A stretch of 64,000 nt of DNA from positions 62,001-126,000 of the forward strand of contig CAVQJL010000005.1 in assembly GCA_963712815.1 (NCBI GenBank), in the 5' to 3' direction. The notes below the pieces were generated by a model. It was not told the DNA's origin. It saw only the letters and a program-made list of their open reading frames with translations, and did no database searches. Positions 47,434 through 58,867 of this stretch are shown here, piece by piece (position 1 is the first letter of the stretch; every line of letters begins with the position of its first letter). The position numbers and the translations under genes were made by a program. Source of the stretch: RPQJ01 sp963712815 (GTDB lineage: Bacteria; Pseudomonadota; Gammaproteobacteria; Steroidobacterales; Steroidobacteraceae).

Positions 47434-48834
47434 GTGTCCATCCGGTTCTTCCAGTTGTTTCTCAAGGTGCCGGTCGTGCTGCTCGCGGCGATCGAGGGAG
47501 CGCTTTTCTTCTTCGCGCCCTACCTCGCCTCGGCCATTCTCGTCGGGCCACAGGACGTGCCGGGCGCCACGCCGACCGGCAACCTCGTGCCGACGGCGGC
47601 GGTGTTTTCGATCTTCTGCGTCGCCTCGAACTTCGCTTTCGGCCTGTACACCACGCGCCAGCGGGCGGGAACCGTCGGGCTGATGATCCGCGTCGCGGCC
47701 GGCGCGCTCAACGGTGCGGCGCTGAGCGCGCTGGTTTTCTACGCGGTGCCGTCCATCGCCATTTCGCGCGAGGTGCTGGCCGTCACGGCGGTGGCCGCCG
47801 CGCTCTTCAGCTCCGGCGCCCGTGCACTCTTCGACCGCATCGTGGACCAGGACACCTTCAAGAGCCGCGTGCTCGTCTATGGCGCCGGCCAGCGCGCCGC
47901 GAGCCTGCTGCAGCTGCGCCGCCGCACGGACCAGCGTGGCTTCAAGCTCGTGGGCTTCATGGCCACCGAGGGCGACAAGGTGAGCGTGCCGGAGGACAAG
48001 CTCGTCCCGCGGCCCGACGACCTGCTGCACTGGGCGCGCGAGCACGCCGTGGACGAGATCGTCGTTTCGATGGACGACCGTCGCCGCGGCTTCCCCGTGC
48101 TCGAGCTCCTCGACTGCCGGATGGCGGGCATCGACATTCTCGAGCTGCCGACCTTCCTCGAGCGCGAGACCGGCAAGGTCCGGCTCGACGTCCTGAATCC
48201 GAGCTGGATCATCTTCGGCGAGGGCTTCCGCAACTCGATGGTGCAGCGCGGTCTCGAGCGCGGGCTCGACGTGGCGGCGAGCGCGCTGCTGCTGGTCCTG
48301 AGTACGCCGATCATGCTGCTCGCGATCATCGCCATCAAGATCGAGGACGGCTGGAAGGCACCGGTGCTGTACCGCCAGGCGCGTGTCGGTCGCTACAACG
48401 AGAACTTCGACATCGTGAAGTTCCGCAGCATGCGCCAGGACGCCGAGAAGCCCGGACAGGCGATCTGGGCCACCCCGGACGACCCGCGCGTCACGCGCGT
48501 CGGCGCGATCATGCGCAAGACCCGAATCGACGAGCTGCCGCAGCTGTTCGCGGTCCTGCGCGGCGACATGAGCTTCGTCGGCCCCCGGCCCGAGCGGCCG
48601 GAGTTCGTGGCGCGACTCGAGCAGCAGATCCCTTACTACCGCGAGCGGCACACGGTAAAGCCCGGCATCACTGGCTGGGCGCAGCTGTGCTACCCGTACG
48701 GCGCCTCCGACAAGGACGCGCTCGAGAAACTGCAGTACGATCTGTACTACGTGAAGAACCGTAGCCTGCTGTTCGACTTGGCCATCCTCCTGCAGACCGT
48801 CGAAGTGGTGCTCTGGGGCAAGGGCGCCCGGTAG
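47434..48834 (+). CDS. XrtA-system undecaprenyl-phosphate sugar phosphotransferase (TIGR03013/EpsB type)
   Basis: 466 residues from GTG 47434, which has AAGGAG upstream; the frame is open to 47296 but earlier residues do not resemble the family. Four N-terminal membrane helices, a CoA-binding-like Rossmann domain (VLVYGAGQRAASLLQLRRR), a further helix (DVAASALLLVLSTPIMLLAIIAI) and the catalytic domain (KFRSMRQDAE, RIDELPQLFAVLRGDMSFVGPRPERPEFV, PGITGWAQLCYPYGAS). It begins exopolysaccharide repeat units and opens the XrtA cluster. It is a different class from the small PglC-like enzyme near 29 kb. The 170-base gap before it holds no clear promoter. Confidence 0.93.
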   Translation: MSIRFFQLFLKVPVVLLAAIEGALFFFAPYLASAILVGPQDVPGATPTGNLVPTAAVFSIFCVASNFAFGLYTTRQRAGTVGLMIRVAAGALNGAALSALVFYAVPSIAISREVLAVTAVAAALFSSGARALFDRIVDQDTFKSRVLVYGAGQRAASLLQLRRRTDQRGFKLVGFMATEGDKVSVPEDKLVPRPDDLLHWAREHAVDEIVVSMDDRRRGFPVLELLDCRMAGIDILELPTFLERETGKVRLDVLNPSWIIFGEGFRNSMVQRGLERGLDVAASALLLVLSTPIMLLAIIAIKIEDGWKAPVLYRQARVGRYNENFDIVKFRSMRQDAEKPGQAIWATPDDPRVTRVGAIMRKTRIDELPQLFAVLRGDMSFVGPRPERPEFVARLEQQIPYYRERHTVKPGITGWAQLCYPYGASDKDALEKLQYDLYYVKNRSLLFDLAILLQTVEVVLWGKGAR

Positions 48835-48837
48835 TCC

Positions 48838-50926
48838 ATGCTCGATCTCGGCTTCGTTTCCTACGGGCTCGCGGCCACCAGCTTCCTGATCCTCGCGCTG
48901 CTACTGCTCACCAGCTGGCAGGGACGCTCGCAGGGCGCCCGGCTGGTCGTGGCCTGCGCGGTGACCTCCGCCTGGGCGGCGCTGCTCGCGTTCGGCTCTG
49001 GCCGCGTGGACCTGTCCCTGCCGATGGTGATGCTCGCCGAGAGCCTGCGGTACGGCGCGTGGTTCATCGTCCTGACCGGACTGATGCGGCCGGCCGGCCT
49101 CGCCGGCGGGCTGTCGCGCGCCGTGCACGTGACCTGGATCGGCGGTGTCGTGCTCGCCTACGGGCTGCCCTTGCTGGTGGGGGCCGGGGTGCCAGGTACC
49201 GCCCCCGATGCTCCTGATCGTCGGGGCGGGCCTGCTGATGGCGCTGCTCGGCCTGGTGCTGCTCGAGCAGGTGTACCGTAACAGCCGTGCACAGGGCCGC
49301 TACGCGATCAAGTTCTTCGTGATCGCGATGGGCGTGATGTTCGCCTACGACCTGTTCCTGTACTCGCAGGCGCAGCTGCTCAAGTCCGTGGACGCCGTCA
49401 CCTGGGCCGCCCGCGGATTCGTGATGTCGTTGACCGTCCCCATGCTGGCGCTCGCGGCGCGCCGCAATCCGCAGTGGTCGCTCGACGTGTTCGTCTCGCG
49501 GCAGGTCGTCTTCTACACGACCTCCATCCTGGCGATCGGGCTGTACCTGCTTCTCATGGCCTCGGGCGGCTATTTCATCCGCCTGTACGGCGGCACCTGG
49601 GGGCGCGTCGCGCAACTCGTGTTTCTTGCCGGGGCCGCCGCGGTGCTCGTCTCGCTGGTGGCCTCGAGCGCGCTGCGACGCCGGCTGCGCGTCTTCATCT
49701 CGAAGCATTTCTACCGCAACAAGTACGACTACCGCATCGAGTGGCTGCGCTTCATCGACACTCTCTCGGCGCCGGTCGAGGGCATCGAGGTCCGTGCCAA
49801 CACGGTCCGCGCGATTGCCCAGATCATCGGCAGTCCGGGCGGCATCCTCTACCTGCGCGACGATTCTGGCGGGCACTACCAGCCGGCCGCAGTCTGGCCG
49901 AGCGGCAGCGACCCGGCGGGGCGATTCCCGGTGCTCGAGGCCGGCGACGAGCTCATCGAGTTCCTCGCCCGCCGGCAATGGGTCGTGGATTCCGAGGAGC
50001 ACGCGCGCTCGCCGGACAACTACCAGAACGTGATGCTGCCCGGATTCGTCTGCGACGACCGCGAGCGGTACCGTTTCGTGCTGCCGCTGGTGCACGGGGC
50101 GGACATGATCGGCTTGATGTTGCTGGCCGCGCCGCCGCCGCCGTTCAATCCGACGTTCGAGGATCGCGACCTGCTGAAGACCGTGGGCCGCCACGTCGCC
50201 ACGCACCTCGCGCAGCACGAGACGGATCGCCAGCTCGCCGACAGCCGCCAGTTCGAGGCCTATCACCGCCTGACGGCCTTCGTCATGCACGACCTCAAGA
50301 ACCTCGCCGCGCAGCTCTCGCTGATCGTGTCGAACGCCGAGAAGCACAAGCGCAATCCCGAGTTCGTGGACGACGCGATCAGCACCATCGCGAACTCGAC
50401 CGGCCGCATGCAGCGGCTGATCGAGCAGCTGCAGCGCCGCGAGGTGCAGACGACCGTGCGCCGCGTGTCGCTTGGCGAGGTCGCGCGCCGGGCCGTCGAG
50501 CGCTGCCGCGTGCGCCTGCCCGAGCCGGTGTTCGAGGGCGACGGCGCCGGGGCGCTCGTGGAGGCCGACCAGGAACGGCTCACCATGATCGTCGAGCACG
50601 TGATCCGCAACGCCCAGGAAGCGACGCCCGACGACGGTCGCGTCGTCGTCAGCGTCGATCCCGGCGGCGATTGGCACTCGGTGGTCGTGAACGACTCCGG
50701 CGCGGGCATGAGTCCCGAGTTCATCCGCGACCGGCTCTTCAAGCCCTTCGACACGACCAAGGGCAGCAAGGGCATGGGCATCGGTGCGTACCAGGTGCGC
50801 GAGTACGTCCAGTCGCTGGGCGGTCGCGTGCTTATCGAGAGCCGCGAGGGCGAGGGCACGCGCATCGAGCTGCACTTGCCGGCTCAAACTGCCAACGTCT
50901 CCTCAGATTCGAAGCGCGATGCTTGA
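48838..50926 (+). CDS. prsK: XrtA/PEP-CTERM system histidine kinase PrsK (one frameshift)
   Basis: About 695 residues. Eight or so N-terminal membrane helices, a GAF-like domain (about residues 310-440), then the kinase: phospho-acceptor His in FVMHDLKNLAAQLSLI, N box EHVIRNAQEATP, GAGMSPEFI and FKPFDTTKGSKGMGIGAYQ. The HDLKN form of the H box is characteristic of PrsK. One extra G at 49207 (CCC/CCG) separates the first 123 residues from the rest. It pairs with PrsR encoded 3 kb downstream and is thought to control PEP-CTERM protein and EPS expression. Confidence 0.92.
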
Positions 50927-50994
50927 TCATCGCCGCACTGCGGCGAAGAATTACGCATCGAAGCGCGCCGTCTGCATGCGGCCGCTTTCGTAGA

Positions 50995-51080
50995 TCGTCA
51001 ATAGCAAACCCGTCGCAAGGCGGGGACGCAAAGCCTCCGGTCCGCGGCCATGCGCCGCGGATAGCGGGGTTGCCAGATAC
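50995..51080 (+). ncRNA. Cyclic-di-GMP-I (GEMM) riboswitch
   Basis: The conserved core is present: GCAAACC, then a stem CCCGTC-GCAA-GGCGGG with a GNRA tetraloop, GGGACGCAAAGCC, TCCGG, a second stem CCGCGGC-CATGC-GCCGCGG, and GGATAGCGGGGTTGCC. These match the GEMM-I aptamer of Vibrio and others in order and spacing. The aptamer ends at the Shine-Dalgarno (GGAG at 51081) of the lipoprotein gene that starts at 51095, so ligand binding could directly alter ribosome access. Exact 5' and 3' ends are approximate. Confidence 0.93.
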
Positions 51081-51094
51081 GGAGCGGTGCGGAC

Positions 51095-53075
51095 ATGAAA
51101 CTACTGTCGGGTGCGAGGTTTGCGGCGGTCGTGGCGGTGGGTCTGCTGCTTGCGGCCTGCGGCGGAGGTGGCGGTGGCGCTCCGCAGACCATGGATCCCG
51201 GCAAGCCTCCCGTGGGTACGACCGCCACCAAGAACACGCCACCCGTCATTGAAGGAAAGCCCAAGACTGCTGTAACGATCGGATCGGCGTACGAGTTCCA
51301 GCCGAGTGCCTCCGATGCCGAGGGCGACTCGCTTCGGTATGAGATAGCCAACAAGCCTGCGTGGATGGCATTCGACGCCTCGACCGGCCGCCTGAGCGGC
51401 ACGCCGTCCGCGACGGACGCCGGGATCTACGCCAACATCCTGATCTCCGCCTCCGACGGCAAATCGTCGACCGCGCTGCCAGCATTCAGCGTCACGGTGG
51501 CTCGCGCTTCCACCGATCCCGGCTTTTGACAAGGACGCCGACTTCGCGGCGCGGGTGGCGTACTCGAAGGCGTGGTATGCAAATAATTTCGGCGACTACG
51601 CTAGCCTCGAGGATCTCCTCGAAGACCACGGCCTATCAGCCAAAGGTGATATCGACCGATAGCCGGCAGCCGGGCAATCAACACGGATCCGCAGTTTTCG
51701 CTGAGCGGTGGCAAGAGCTTCAAGAGCACGATGACACCGACGGCACGCCAGGGGGGTAACCTTCACGTGTGACTTCTACAAGCGCGCGCCGGCCGGTCCG
51801 CAAAAGGACGGCGACAGCGTGCGCGAGTTCTACCTTCAGTACGCGATCTACTGGACCCGCGAGGCGCTGACTTGGACGCATCGTGATGCGCAGACGGGCG
51901 AGGCATTCAAGACGCTGCTGCTCGAGGGGTATGGCAACAGGCCAGATGCAGCCGGGTATGGCGCGGCGCATTGGCATGGTCGCGCACGCGGTTAACGGGT
52001 CACAACGGTTGCAGCACGGCAAGTCAAGACTTCGGCCGGGGGTCGCGCGTTACGTTCATACCAGAGCGCACTCGATGACCCTTCGGTAACGCTGACCGCC
52101 GCAAGCAAGCTCGAGGACTACATCGCGAAGTACGGATTAACCGCGGACCTGCGTGACGATTCACGAAGTGGGGATACGTCACAGCGCAGACGGACTGGAG
52201 CTACAAGGGTCGATGGGAGACCGGCGGCGACTGGACCAAGAATCTCATCGACCATCCGGATCGCGGCCACCCCTACGGCGGCTGGGGCTGGCCGGAACTC
52301 AAGAAGCCCGCTGACCATACGCCATGGGTGATGGATGGTTGGACTGTTGTTGAGATCTACGTCAGGCAGGATCCCACAGTCATCGGTTACAGCGCGGAAG
52401 GTAAGCCGCAGTACAACCCTCAAACTTTCCAGGTTTGGGCTGCGCCATACGGCGAGGCGCCACGGCTGGTCGATCGATTCCACGACAGCGCGTCATGCCA
52501 GTTCGCCTATAACCCGACAATTACTACCAGTGGTTCGAGCTGCTCTACTACGACACCAACATCGTCGAGGGCGGGCGGCTTTGGCGCCAAGGTGGACGCC
52601 CGAACCTTTCAGCCGACGACCAACCAGTTCGAGATCATCTACGAGGCCGGTGCTGACGACAAACCGAAGGGGCATCCCTTCTACGCTCGTGCCGTCACCG
52701 GCGACAAGACCGAGGTGCAGGATCATGAGTTCATCGGCAACCGCATCGGCTGGAATACCGGGGCACTCAAGGGCCAGCTCGTGACGATCGTCGATTCTCA
52801 TTACGTCGGACTCGTGCAGGACGGATTTGATTCTGCCGGCACACCGGTCATGAAGCGCAAGACACGTCTGACAGTCGAGCCGATGTCCGCGCTACCGGTC
52901 GGTGGCATCGGCAACACCGATGGCTTCGTCACGCGAGGGCGACTACCTGCAGGTGCAGACCTTCGCGGAGGAAGGCTATCGGCCACCGCTCGACATCTAC
53001 TACGACGAGTTGCTGATGTCGTACGAGCCGATCCCGTTCCCGGGACACCTCGACAAGCCGCTACCCGCGCCTTGA
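51095..53075 (+). pseudogene. c-di-GMP-controlled putative-Ig lipoprotein, frameshifted
   Basis: The first 144 residues are clean: lipobox LLAAC followed by six glycines, a Pro/Thr linker, and one putative Ig (He_PIG) domain (PPVIEGKPKT, ASDAEGDSLRYEIANKP, TGRLSGTPSATDAG). An extra T near 51530 gives a stop, but coding-like sequence continues in other frames: DKDADFAARVAYSKAWYANNFGDY, FYLQYAIYWTREALTW, YVTAQTDWSYKGRWETGGDW, TNQFEIIYEAGADD and DYLQVQTFAEEGYRPPLDIYYDELLMSY, ending PLPAP at 53075. Joined length is about 655 residues. The aromatic-rich C-terminal part is not a family I recognise. Role in surface or matrix attachment is inference. Confidence 0.65.
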
Positions 53076-53100
53076 GCGATTCGGGTCACGGAGGTCGATC

Positions 53101-53796
53101 ATGTACGGTTTCAGGCACGCGGCGCGGCTTGGCGGGCTCATTGCGACGGCCCTGGTCATTTCAGCCTGCGGGGGTGGTGGGGGAGGTGGCGGTGCGGCGA
53201 GCACAGCGGCCGTTCCCGCATCGGGCCAGACCGCCAGCGCCGTGCCCACGCCCCGGAATAGCGCACCGGTCATGTCGGGGTCTGCGGAGACGGCCGCGAC
53301 GGCAGGCTCGACCTACACATTCCAGGCCAGTGCCTATGATCCCGACGGCGACCCGATCGAGTTTCGGGTCGCCAACAAGCCTTCGTGGGCCACGTTCGAC
53401 CCACGGACCGGTCGCCTGAGCGGTACGCCATCCAGCGCGGACGTCGGAACCTACCTCAACATCGTCATCGCGGCGTTCGACGGCACCGTAACGGCAGCGC
53501 TGGCACCGTTCACGATCACGGTGTCCGACACCCAGCTCGGCGCAGCCACCCTGACCTGGCTGCCGCCCACCGAGAACACCGACGGCTCGCCGATCGACGA
53601 CCTCGCCGGTTACCGGATCCGCTACGGTCGCCTCGCCGGCGAGCTCACCGAGCTGCAGAGCATCCCGAACCCCGGCATCACGAGTGCGGTCGTCGAGAAT
53701 CTGGCGAGCGGCACCTGGTACTTCACGGTGAGCGCCTACAATGCCGGTGGCGTCGAGAGCGAGTACTCGAACGTCGCGCAGAAGACGATCCTCTAG
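53101..53796 (+). CDS. Putative-Ig plus fibronectin type III lipoprotein
   Basis: 231 residues. Lipobox VISAC followed by eight glycines, then an He_PIG domain (PVMSGSAETAATAGSTYTF, YDPDGDPIEFRVANKPSWATFD, TGRLSGTPSSADVGTYLNI) and an FN3 domain (ATLTWLPPTENTDGSPIDDLAGYRIRYG, ASGTWYFTVSAYNAGGVESEYSN). The first half is a clear paralogue of the preceding lipoprotein. A GGAGG precedes the ATG. Such small lipoproteins recur in XrtA clusters. Probably outer-membrane anchored; function unknown. Confidence 0.85.
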   Translation: MYGFRHAARLGGLIATALVISACGGGGGGGGAASTAAVPASGQTASAVPTPRNSAPVMSGSAETAATAGSTYTFQASAYDPDGDPIEFRVANKPSWATFDPRTGRLSGTPSSADVGTYLNIVIAAFDGTVTAALAPFTITVSDTQLGAATLTWLPPTENTDGSPIDDLAGYRIRYGRLAGELTELQSIPNPGITSAVVENLASGTWYFTVSAYNAGGVESEYSNVAQKTIL

Positions 53797-53969
53797 CGAC
53801 GAGCGCGCCGCTCCCGCGCGCTGGCCACCGGGCCGTGCACCGTCCAATTATCGTCCGGCCATTCCCGCGCCTTGGACCCGTTTCACAAATTTGGCCCCGA
53901 ACTCCTTGTATTATCCGGGTTCATTGTGACCAACGGACCCCGGGAATCGCCCGGGCGAGCGGAGAGAAG

Positions 53970-55349
<1,380 letters not shown>

Positions 55350-55352
55350 TCA

Positions 55353-58169
55353 ATGAAGCGTGAAGGTTTCGAGATTCGCCGCCGGGGCCAGCCCGCGAGG
55401 ACCAGTGCCCGCGGTGTCGCACTCGCCGCAGCGGCGCTGCTCGCGGCGTGCTCGCCCAAGGGCGAGGCCCTGTACGCCCGCGCCGAGGAGGCGATGAACG
55501 ACGGCCGCTACCGGGCCGCGGTGATCGACCTGAAGAACCTGGTGCAGGCCGAGCCGGACAACCCGAAGGCGCGCGCTGCGCTCGCCATCGCGCTGCTGGA
55601 GGAAGGAGACGTGGACGGCGCCGCCGTCGAGGCCGCCAAGGCCAAGGCCTCGGGCGCCGAGCCGGCCGTGTGGCTGCTCGCGTCCTGCCGCGTCCAGGTT
55701 GCGCTGGGCGAGTTCGAGCAGGTGCTGAAGGACTGCCGGCCGGACGCGGTGCCCGAGCCCTCCCGACCGGCCATGAACGTGGCGCTCGGCGGTGCCTACC
55801 TCGGGCTCAACCGGGTGGGCGAATCCCAGGCGGCCTTCCAGGCTGCGCGTGCGGCCCGGCCCGACGACCTTGCGGCGCTGCTCGGCCTTGCCTCGGCCGT
55901 CCATGCGGCGGAGGGTGTGCCGGCGGCCCGCGCGGTGCTCGAGTCGGCCACGCCCGCCATGAAGGAACGGACCCGCTATTGGCTGGCCCGCGGCGGATTC
56001 GAGTCGCGCTGGGGCGACTTCCCGGCCGCGGAGACCGCCTTCAACGAGGCGCGCAGCCGGCTGAAGAAGGATGCCGGCGCCGGCGACGAGCTGGCGACGC
56101 TGTCCGGGCTGGTGCAGGCGCAGGTCCAGCAGAACAAGGCCAAGGAGGCCACCGCCACGGCGGAGGAGCTGATTAAGCGTTCGCCGAAAAACCCGCTCGC
56201 CAAGTTCATGCGCGCCCAGGCAGCGCTCATCTCCGACGACCTGCCCATGGCGCGTTCGCTGCTCGAGGAGGTCGTGAGCGCGGTGCCGGCCAACACGCAG
56301 GCGCGGACCATGCTGGGCCTGGTGAACCTGCGCCAGGGCAACCTCGGCCAGGCCGAGCTGCACCTGAGCCAGGTCGTCTCCAGCGACCCTTCGAACTGGT
56401 ACGCGCGGCGCCTGCTGGCGGAGACGCGCATCGCGCAAAAGGAACCGGAGGCGGCCCTCAAACTGCTGCAGGGCCAGGTTGGCGACGAGGCGAACCCGGC
56501 GCTCCTGACCATGGCCGGCCGGCTCAGCCTCGGCAGCGGCAATCGCGAGCAGGGCCTGGCGCTGCTCGAGCAGGCGTCGTCCGCCAATGCGAGCGACCCG
56601 CAGGTCATCATGGAACTCGCCTCGGGCTACCTCGTGGCGGGCGAAGTGGACCGCGCGATCGAGCTCATCGAGTCGCTGCCGGAGTCCGACACGCCGGGCG
56701 GCTACCAGCGCGAGTACCTGCTGATGCTGGCGCTGGTCGGCAAGGGCCAGAACGAGGCTGCGATCGATCGGGCCCGGGAGCTGTCGCGAACGCGCGGCTA
56801 CGACCCGACCATCCGCAACCTCGTGGCCGGCCTGTATGCGGCGCTCGGCAAGGGCGACGAGGCGCGTGCGGAGCTCGAGGCTGCGCTGCAGACCGACCCG
56901 AACCACGTGGCCACGTACCTCAATCTCGCGAGGCTCGACGCCGCGCAGGACAAGCCCGAAGCGGCTGCGGCGAACTTCCAGAAGGCACTGGAGAAGGATC
57001 CCAAGAACCTCGCCGCCATGCTCGGGCTGAGTGGAATTGCGCAGGCGCGGGGCGACGTCAAGGAAACCCAGCGCTGGCTCGACAAGGCCAGCGCCGAGCA
57101 CCCGGAGTCGGCGACGGCCAAGCTCGCGCTTGCGCAGTTCTATCTTCGCACCGGCGACACCGCCAGGGCGCGGGTCGAGGCCGACGCGGCCGCCGAGCTC
57201 GCACCCGAGAACGCGGTCGTCGCGACCACGCAGGGCCTCGCCGCGCTGACGGCCCGGGACACCGCCGCCGCCATTGCCAGCTTCCAGCGTGCCGTCGAGG
57301 TGGCGCCTCGCTCGGTCGCGTACCGGCTCAACCTGGCCCGGGCGTATTCCGCGGCACGCGACCCCGAAAAGGCTCTCAAGACGCTGGACGAGGCCCTCGG
57401 CATCGAGCCCGACAACTTCGTGGCGTTGACCCGGGCCGCAACGACGGCGCTTGCGGCCGGCAAGTTCGACGCCGGCCAGATTTACGTGGACCGGATGGAG
57501 AAGCTGCAACCGGAGTCGCCCGTGACGCTGGCGATGCGCGGCGACCTCGCCATGCGGTCCGAGGAGTTCGCCAAGGCGCTCACCTACTATGAGCGAGCCG
57601 CGGCCAAGGCGCCGTCGGGCGTGCTCGCCATCAGCCAGTTCATCGCGGGCCAGCGGGCAGGCTTGGCGACGCCCGAGAAGCCGCTGCTCGACTGGCTTCG
57701 GGCGAATCCGGACGACGTTATCGGCCGGCTCACGCTGGGCGAATACAAGCAGGCCAAGGGCGACCTCGCCGGCGCCTTGCAGGAGTACGAGACCGCGCTT
57801 GCCAAGTCCCCGGACAATGGGGCGATTCTCAACAATCTCGCGTATCTGTATATTGAGAAAGGAGATTCGCGGGCGCTCGAGACCGCGGAGCGTGCCTACC
57901 GCAAGATGCCGGATACGCCGGCGGTCCAGGATACCTACGGGTGGGCGCTGCTTCGCGCGGGCCAGACCGACAAGGCCCTGGGGCTGTTGCGCACTGCGGC
58001 GAGCGCACTGCCGGGTAATCCCGAGGTCCAGCTGCACCTCGGCGAAGCGCTGATCGCGGCCCGACAGATTCCCGAAGCCCAACGCGTCCTGAAGGCGCTG
58101 CAGGGCTCGAAGGTCCCGCCGCCGATCGCGGCAAGGGCCACTGAACTCCTGGAGAAAATGGGCCAATGA
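55353..58169 (+). CDS. prsT: XrtA/PEP-CTERM TPR-repeat lipoprotein PrsT
   Basis: 938 residues, fully open. Signal peptide with lipobox LLAAC (about residue 30) followed by SPKGEALYARAEEAMNDGRYRAAVIDLKN and tandem tetratricopeptide repeats to the C-terminus (e.g. KNPLAKFMRAQAALISDD, GNPEVQLHLGEALIAA). The length and the position between PrsR and the EPS export lipoprotein match PrsT. It probably scaffolds the envelope-spanning export machinery. It starts 3 bases after prsR and overlaps the next ATG by 4 bases. Confidence 0.95.
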   Translation: MKREGFEIRRRGQPARTSARGVALAAAALLAACSPKGEALYARAEEAMNDGRYRAAVIDLKNLVQAEPDNPKARAALAIALLEEGDVDGAAVEAAKAKASGAEPAVWLLASCRVQVALGEFEQVLKDCRPDAVPEPSRPAMNVALGGAYLGLNRVGESQAAFQAARAARPDDLAALLGLASAVHAAEGVPAARAVLESATPAMKERTRYWLARGGFESRWGDFPAAETAFNEARSRLKKDAGAGDELATLSGLVQAQVQQNKAKEATATAEELIKRSPKNPLAKFMRAQAALISDDLPMARSLLEEVVSAVPANTQARTMLGLVNLRQGNLGQAELHLSQVVSSDPSNWYARRLLAETRIAQKEPEAALKLLQGQVGDEANPALLTMAGRLSLGSGNREQGLALLEQASSANASDPQVIMELASGYLVAGEVDRAIELIESLPESDTPGGYQREYLLMLALVGKGQNEAAIDRARELSRTRGYDPTIRNLVAGLYAALGKGDEARAELEAALQTDPNHVATYLNLARLDAAQDKPEAAAANFQKALEKDPKNLAAMLGLSGIAQARGDVKETQRWLDKASAEHPESATAKLALAQFYLRTGDTARARVEADAAAELAPENAVVATTQGLAALTARDTAAAIASFQRAVEVAPRSVAYRLNLARAYSAARDPEKALKTLDEALGIEPDNFVALTRAATTALAAGKFDAGQIYVDRMEKLQPESPVTLAMRGDLAMRSEEFAKALTYYERAAAKAPSGVLAISQFIAGQRAGLATPEKPLLDWLRANPDDVIGRLTLGEYKQAKGDLAGALQEYETALAKSPDNGAILNNLAYLYIEKGDSRALETAERAYRKMPDTPAVQDTYGWALLRAGQTDKALGLLRTAASALPGNPEVQLHLGEALIAARQIPEAQRVLKALQGSKVPPPIAARATELLEKMGQ

Positions 58170-58834
58170 ATTTCCACCTCAGCAAACCGAAGGCGCCGGC
58201 TATGAATCTCGAAGGAAACGCGTTTCGCCGCACCGCGCTCGCACTGGCCGCGGTCCTGTCCGTCCTGGCCGGCTGCGCCACGCCGGAGCCGTCCGTGGTG
58301 CCCATGCCGCCGGCGCCCGAGGCGGTCCAGACCGAGTACCGCATCGGTCCCGGGGACCAGCTCAATATTTTCGTGTGGAACCACCCCGAGCTGTCGCTCA
58401 GCGTGCCGGTCCGCCCGGACGGGCTCCTGTCCACGCCGCTCGTTGAGAACGTGAAAGCCGAGGGCAAGACACCGAGCCAGCTCGGCAAGGACCTCGAGGT
58501 CGCGATGGGCGAATACGTGCGCGGTCCGAAGGTCAACGTCATCGTCACGGGCTTCCAGGGGTCGCTCGAGGACCGCATCCGAGTCGTCGGGGCTGCAGCC
58601 CAGCCGCAGGCGCTCCCCTACCGGGCCGGCATGACCCTCGTGGACGTCATGATTGCCGTCGGCGGCCTGAGCGAGTTCGCGGCCGGGAACCGCGCCGTGA
58701 TCTCGCGCCGCGAGGGCGATCAGCAGGTCCGCGTGCCGGTCAAGCTGAACGACCTGCTCAACCGGGGCGATATCAATGCCGACGTCCCCGTAAGGCCGGG
58801 CGACGTCCTTATCATTCCCGAGAGCCGTTTCTAG
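58166..58834 (+). CDS. XrtA-system exopolysaccharide export lipoprotein (EpsE/Wza-like)
   Basis: 222 residues from 58166, or 210 from the second ATG at 58202, which is the better signal-peptide start (NLEGNAFRRTALALAAVLSVLAGC, checked piecewise). Lipobox LAGC, then poly_export domain (YRIGPGDQLNIFVW, PELSLSVPVRPDG) and one SLBB domain (RVVGAAAQPQALPYRAGMTL). It forms the outer-membrane export channel with the chain-length protein that follows. Short single-SLBB length is typical for this subgroup. Confidence 0.94.
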   Translation: MNFHLSKPKAPAMNLEGNAFRRTALALAAVLSVLAGCATPEPSVVPMPPAPEAVQTEYRIGPGDQLNIFVWNHPELSLSVPVRPDGLLSTPLVENVKAEGKTPSQLGKDLEVAMGEYVRGPKVNVIVTGFQGSLEDRIRVVGAAAQPQALPYRAGMTLVDVMIAVGGLSEFAAGNRAVISRREGDQQVRVPVKLNDLLNRGDINADVPVRPGDVLIIPESRF

Positions 58835-58867
58835 AGTCCGGGCGGCCATGCGGCTCAGAGGTAGACC

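Noticed and set aside
53797..53969. Sigma-54 promoter before prsR
   Set aside because: TTGGCCCC...TTGT resembles the -24/-12 form, but the second element lacks the GC at the required spacing.
55350..58166. A 938-residue open frame antisense to prsT, almost exactly its mirror
   Set aside because: High third-position G+C removes stops from the opposite strand. The translation is His/Arg/Leu-rich with no domain, while the forward frame has a lipobox and TPR repeats.
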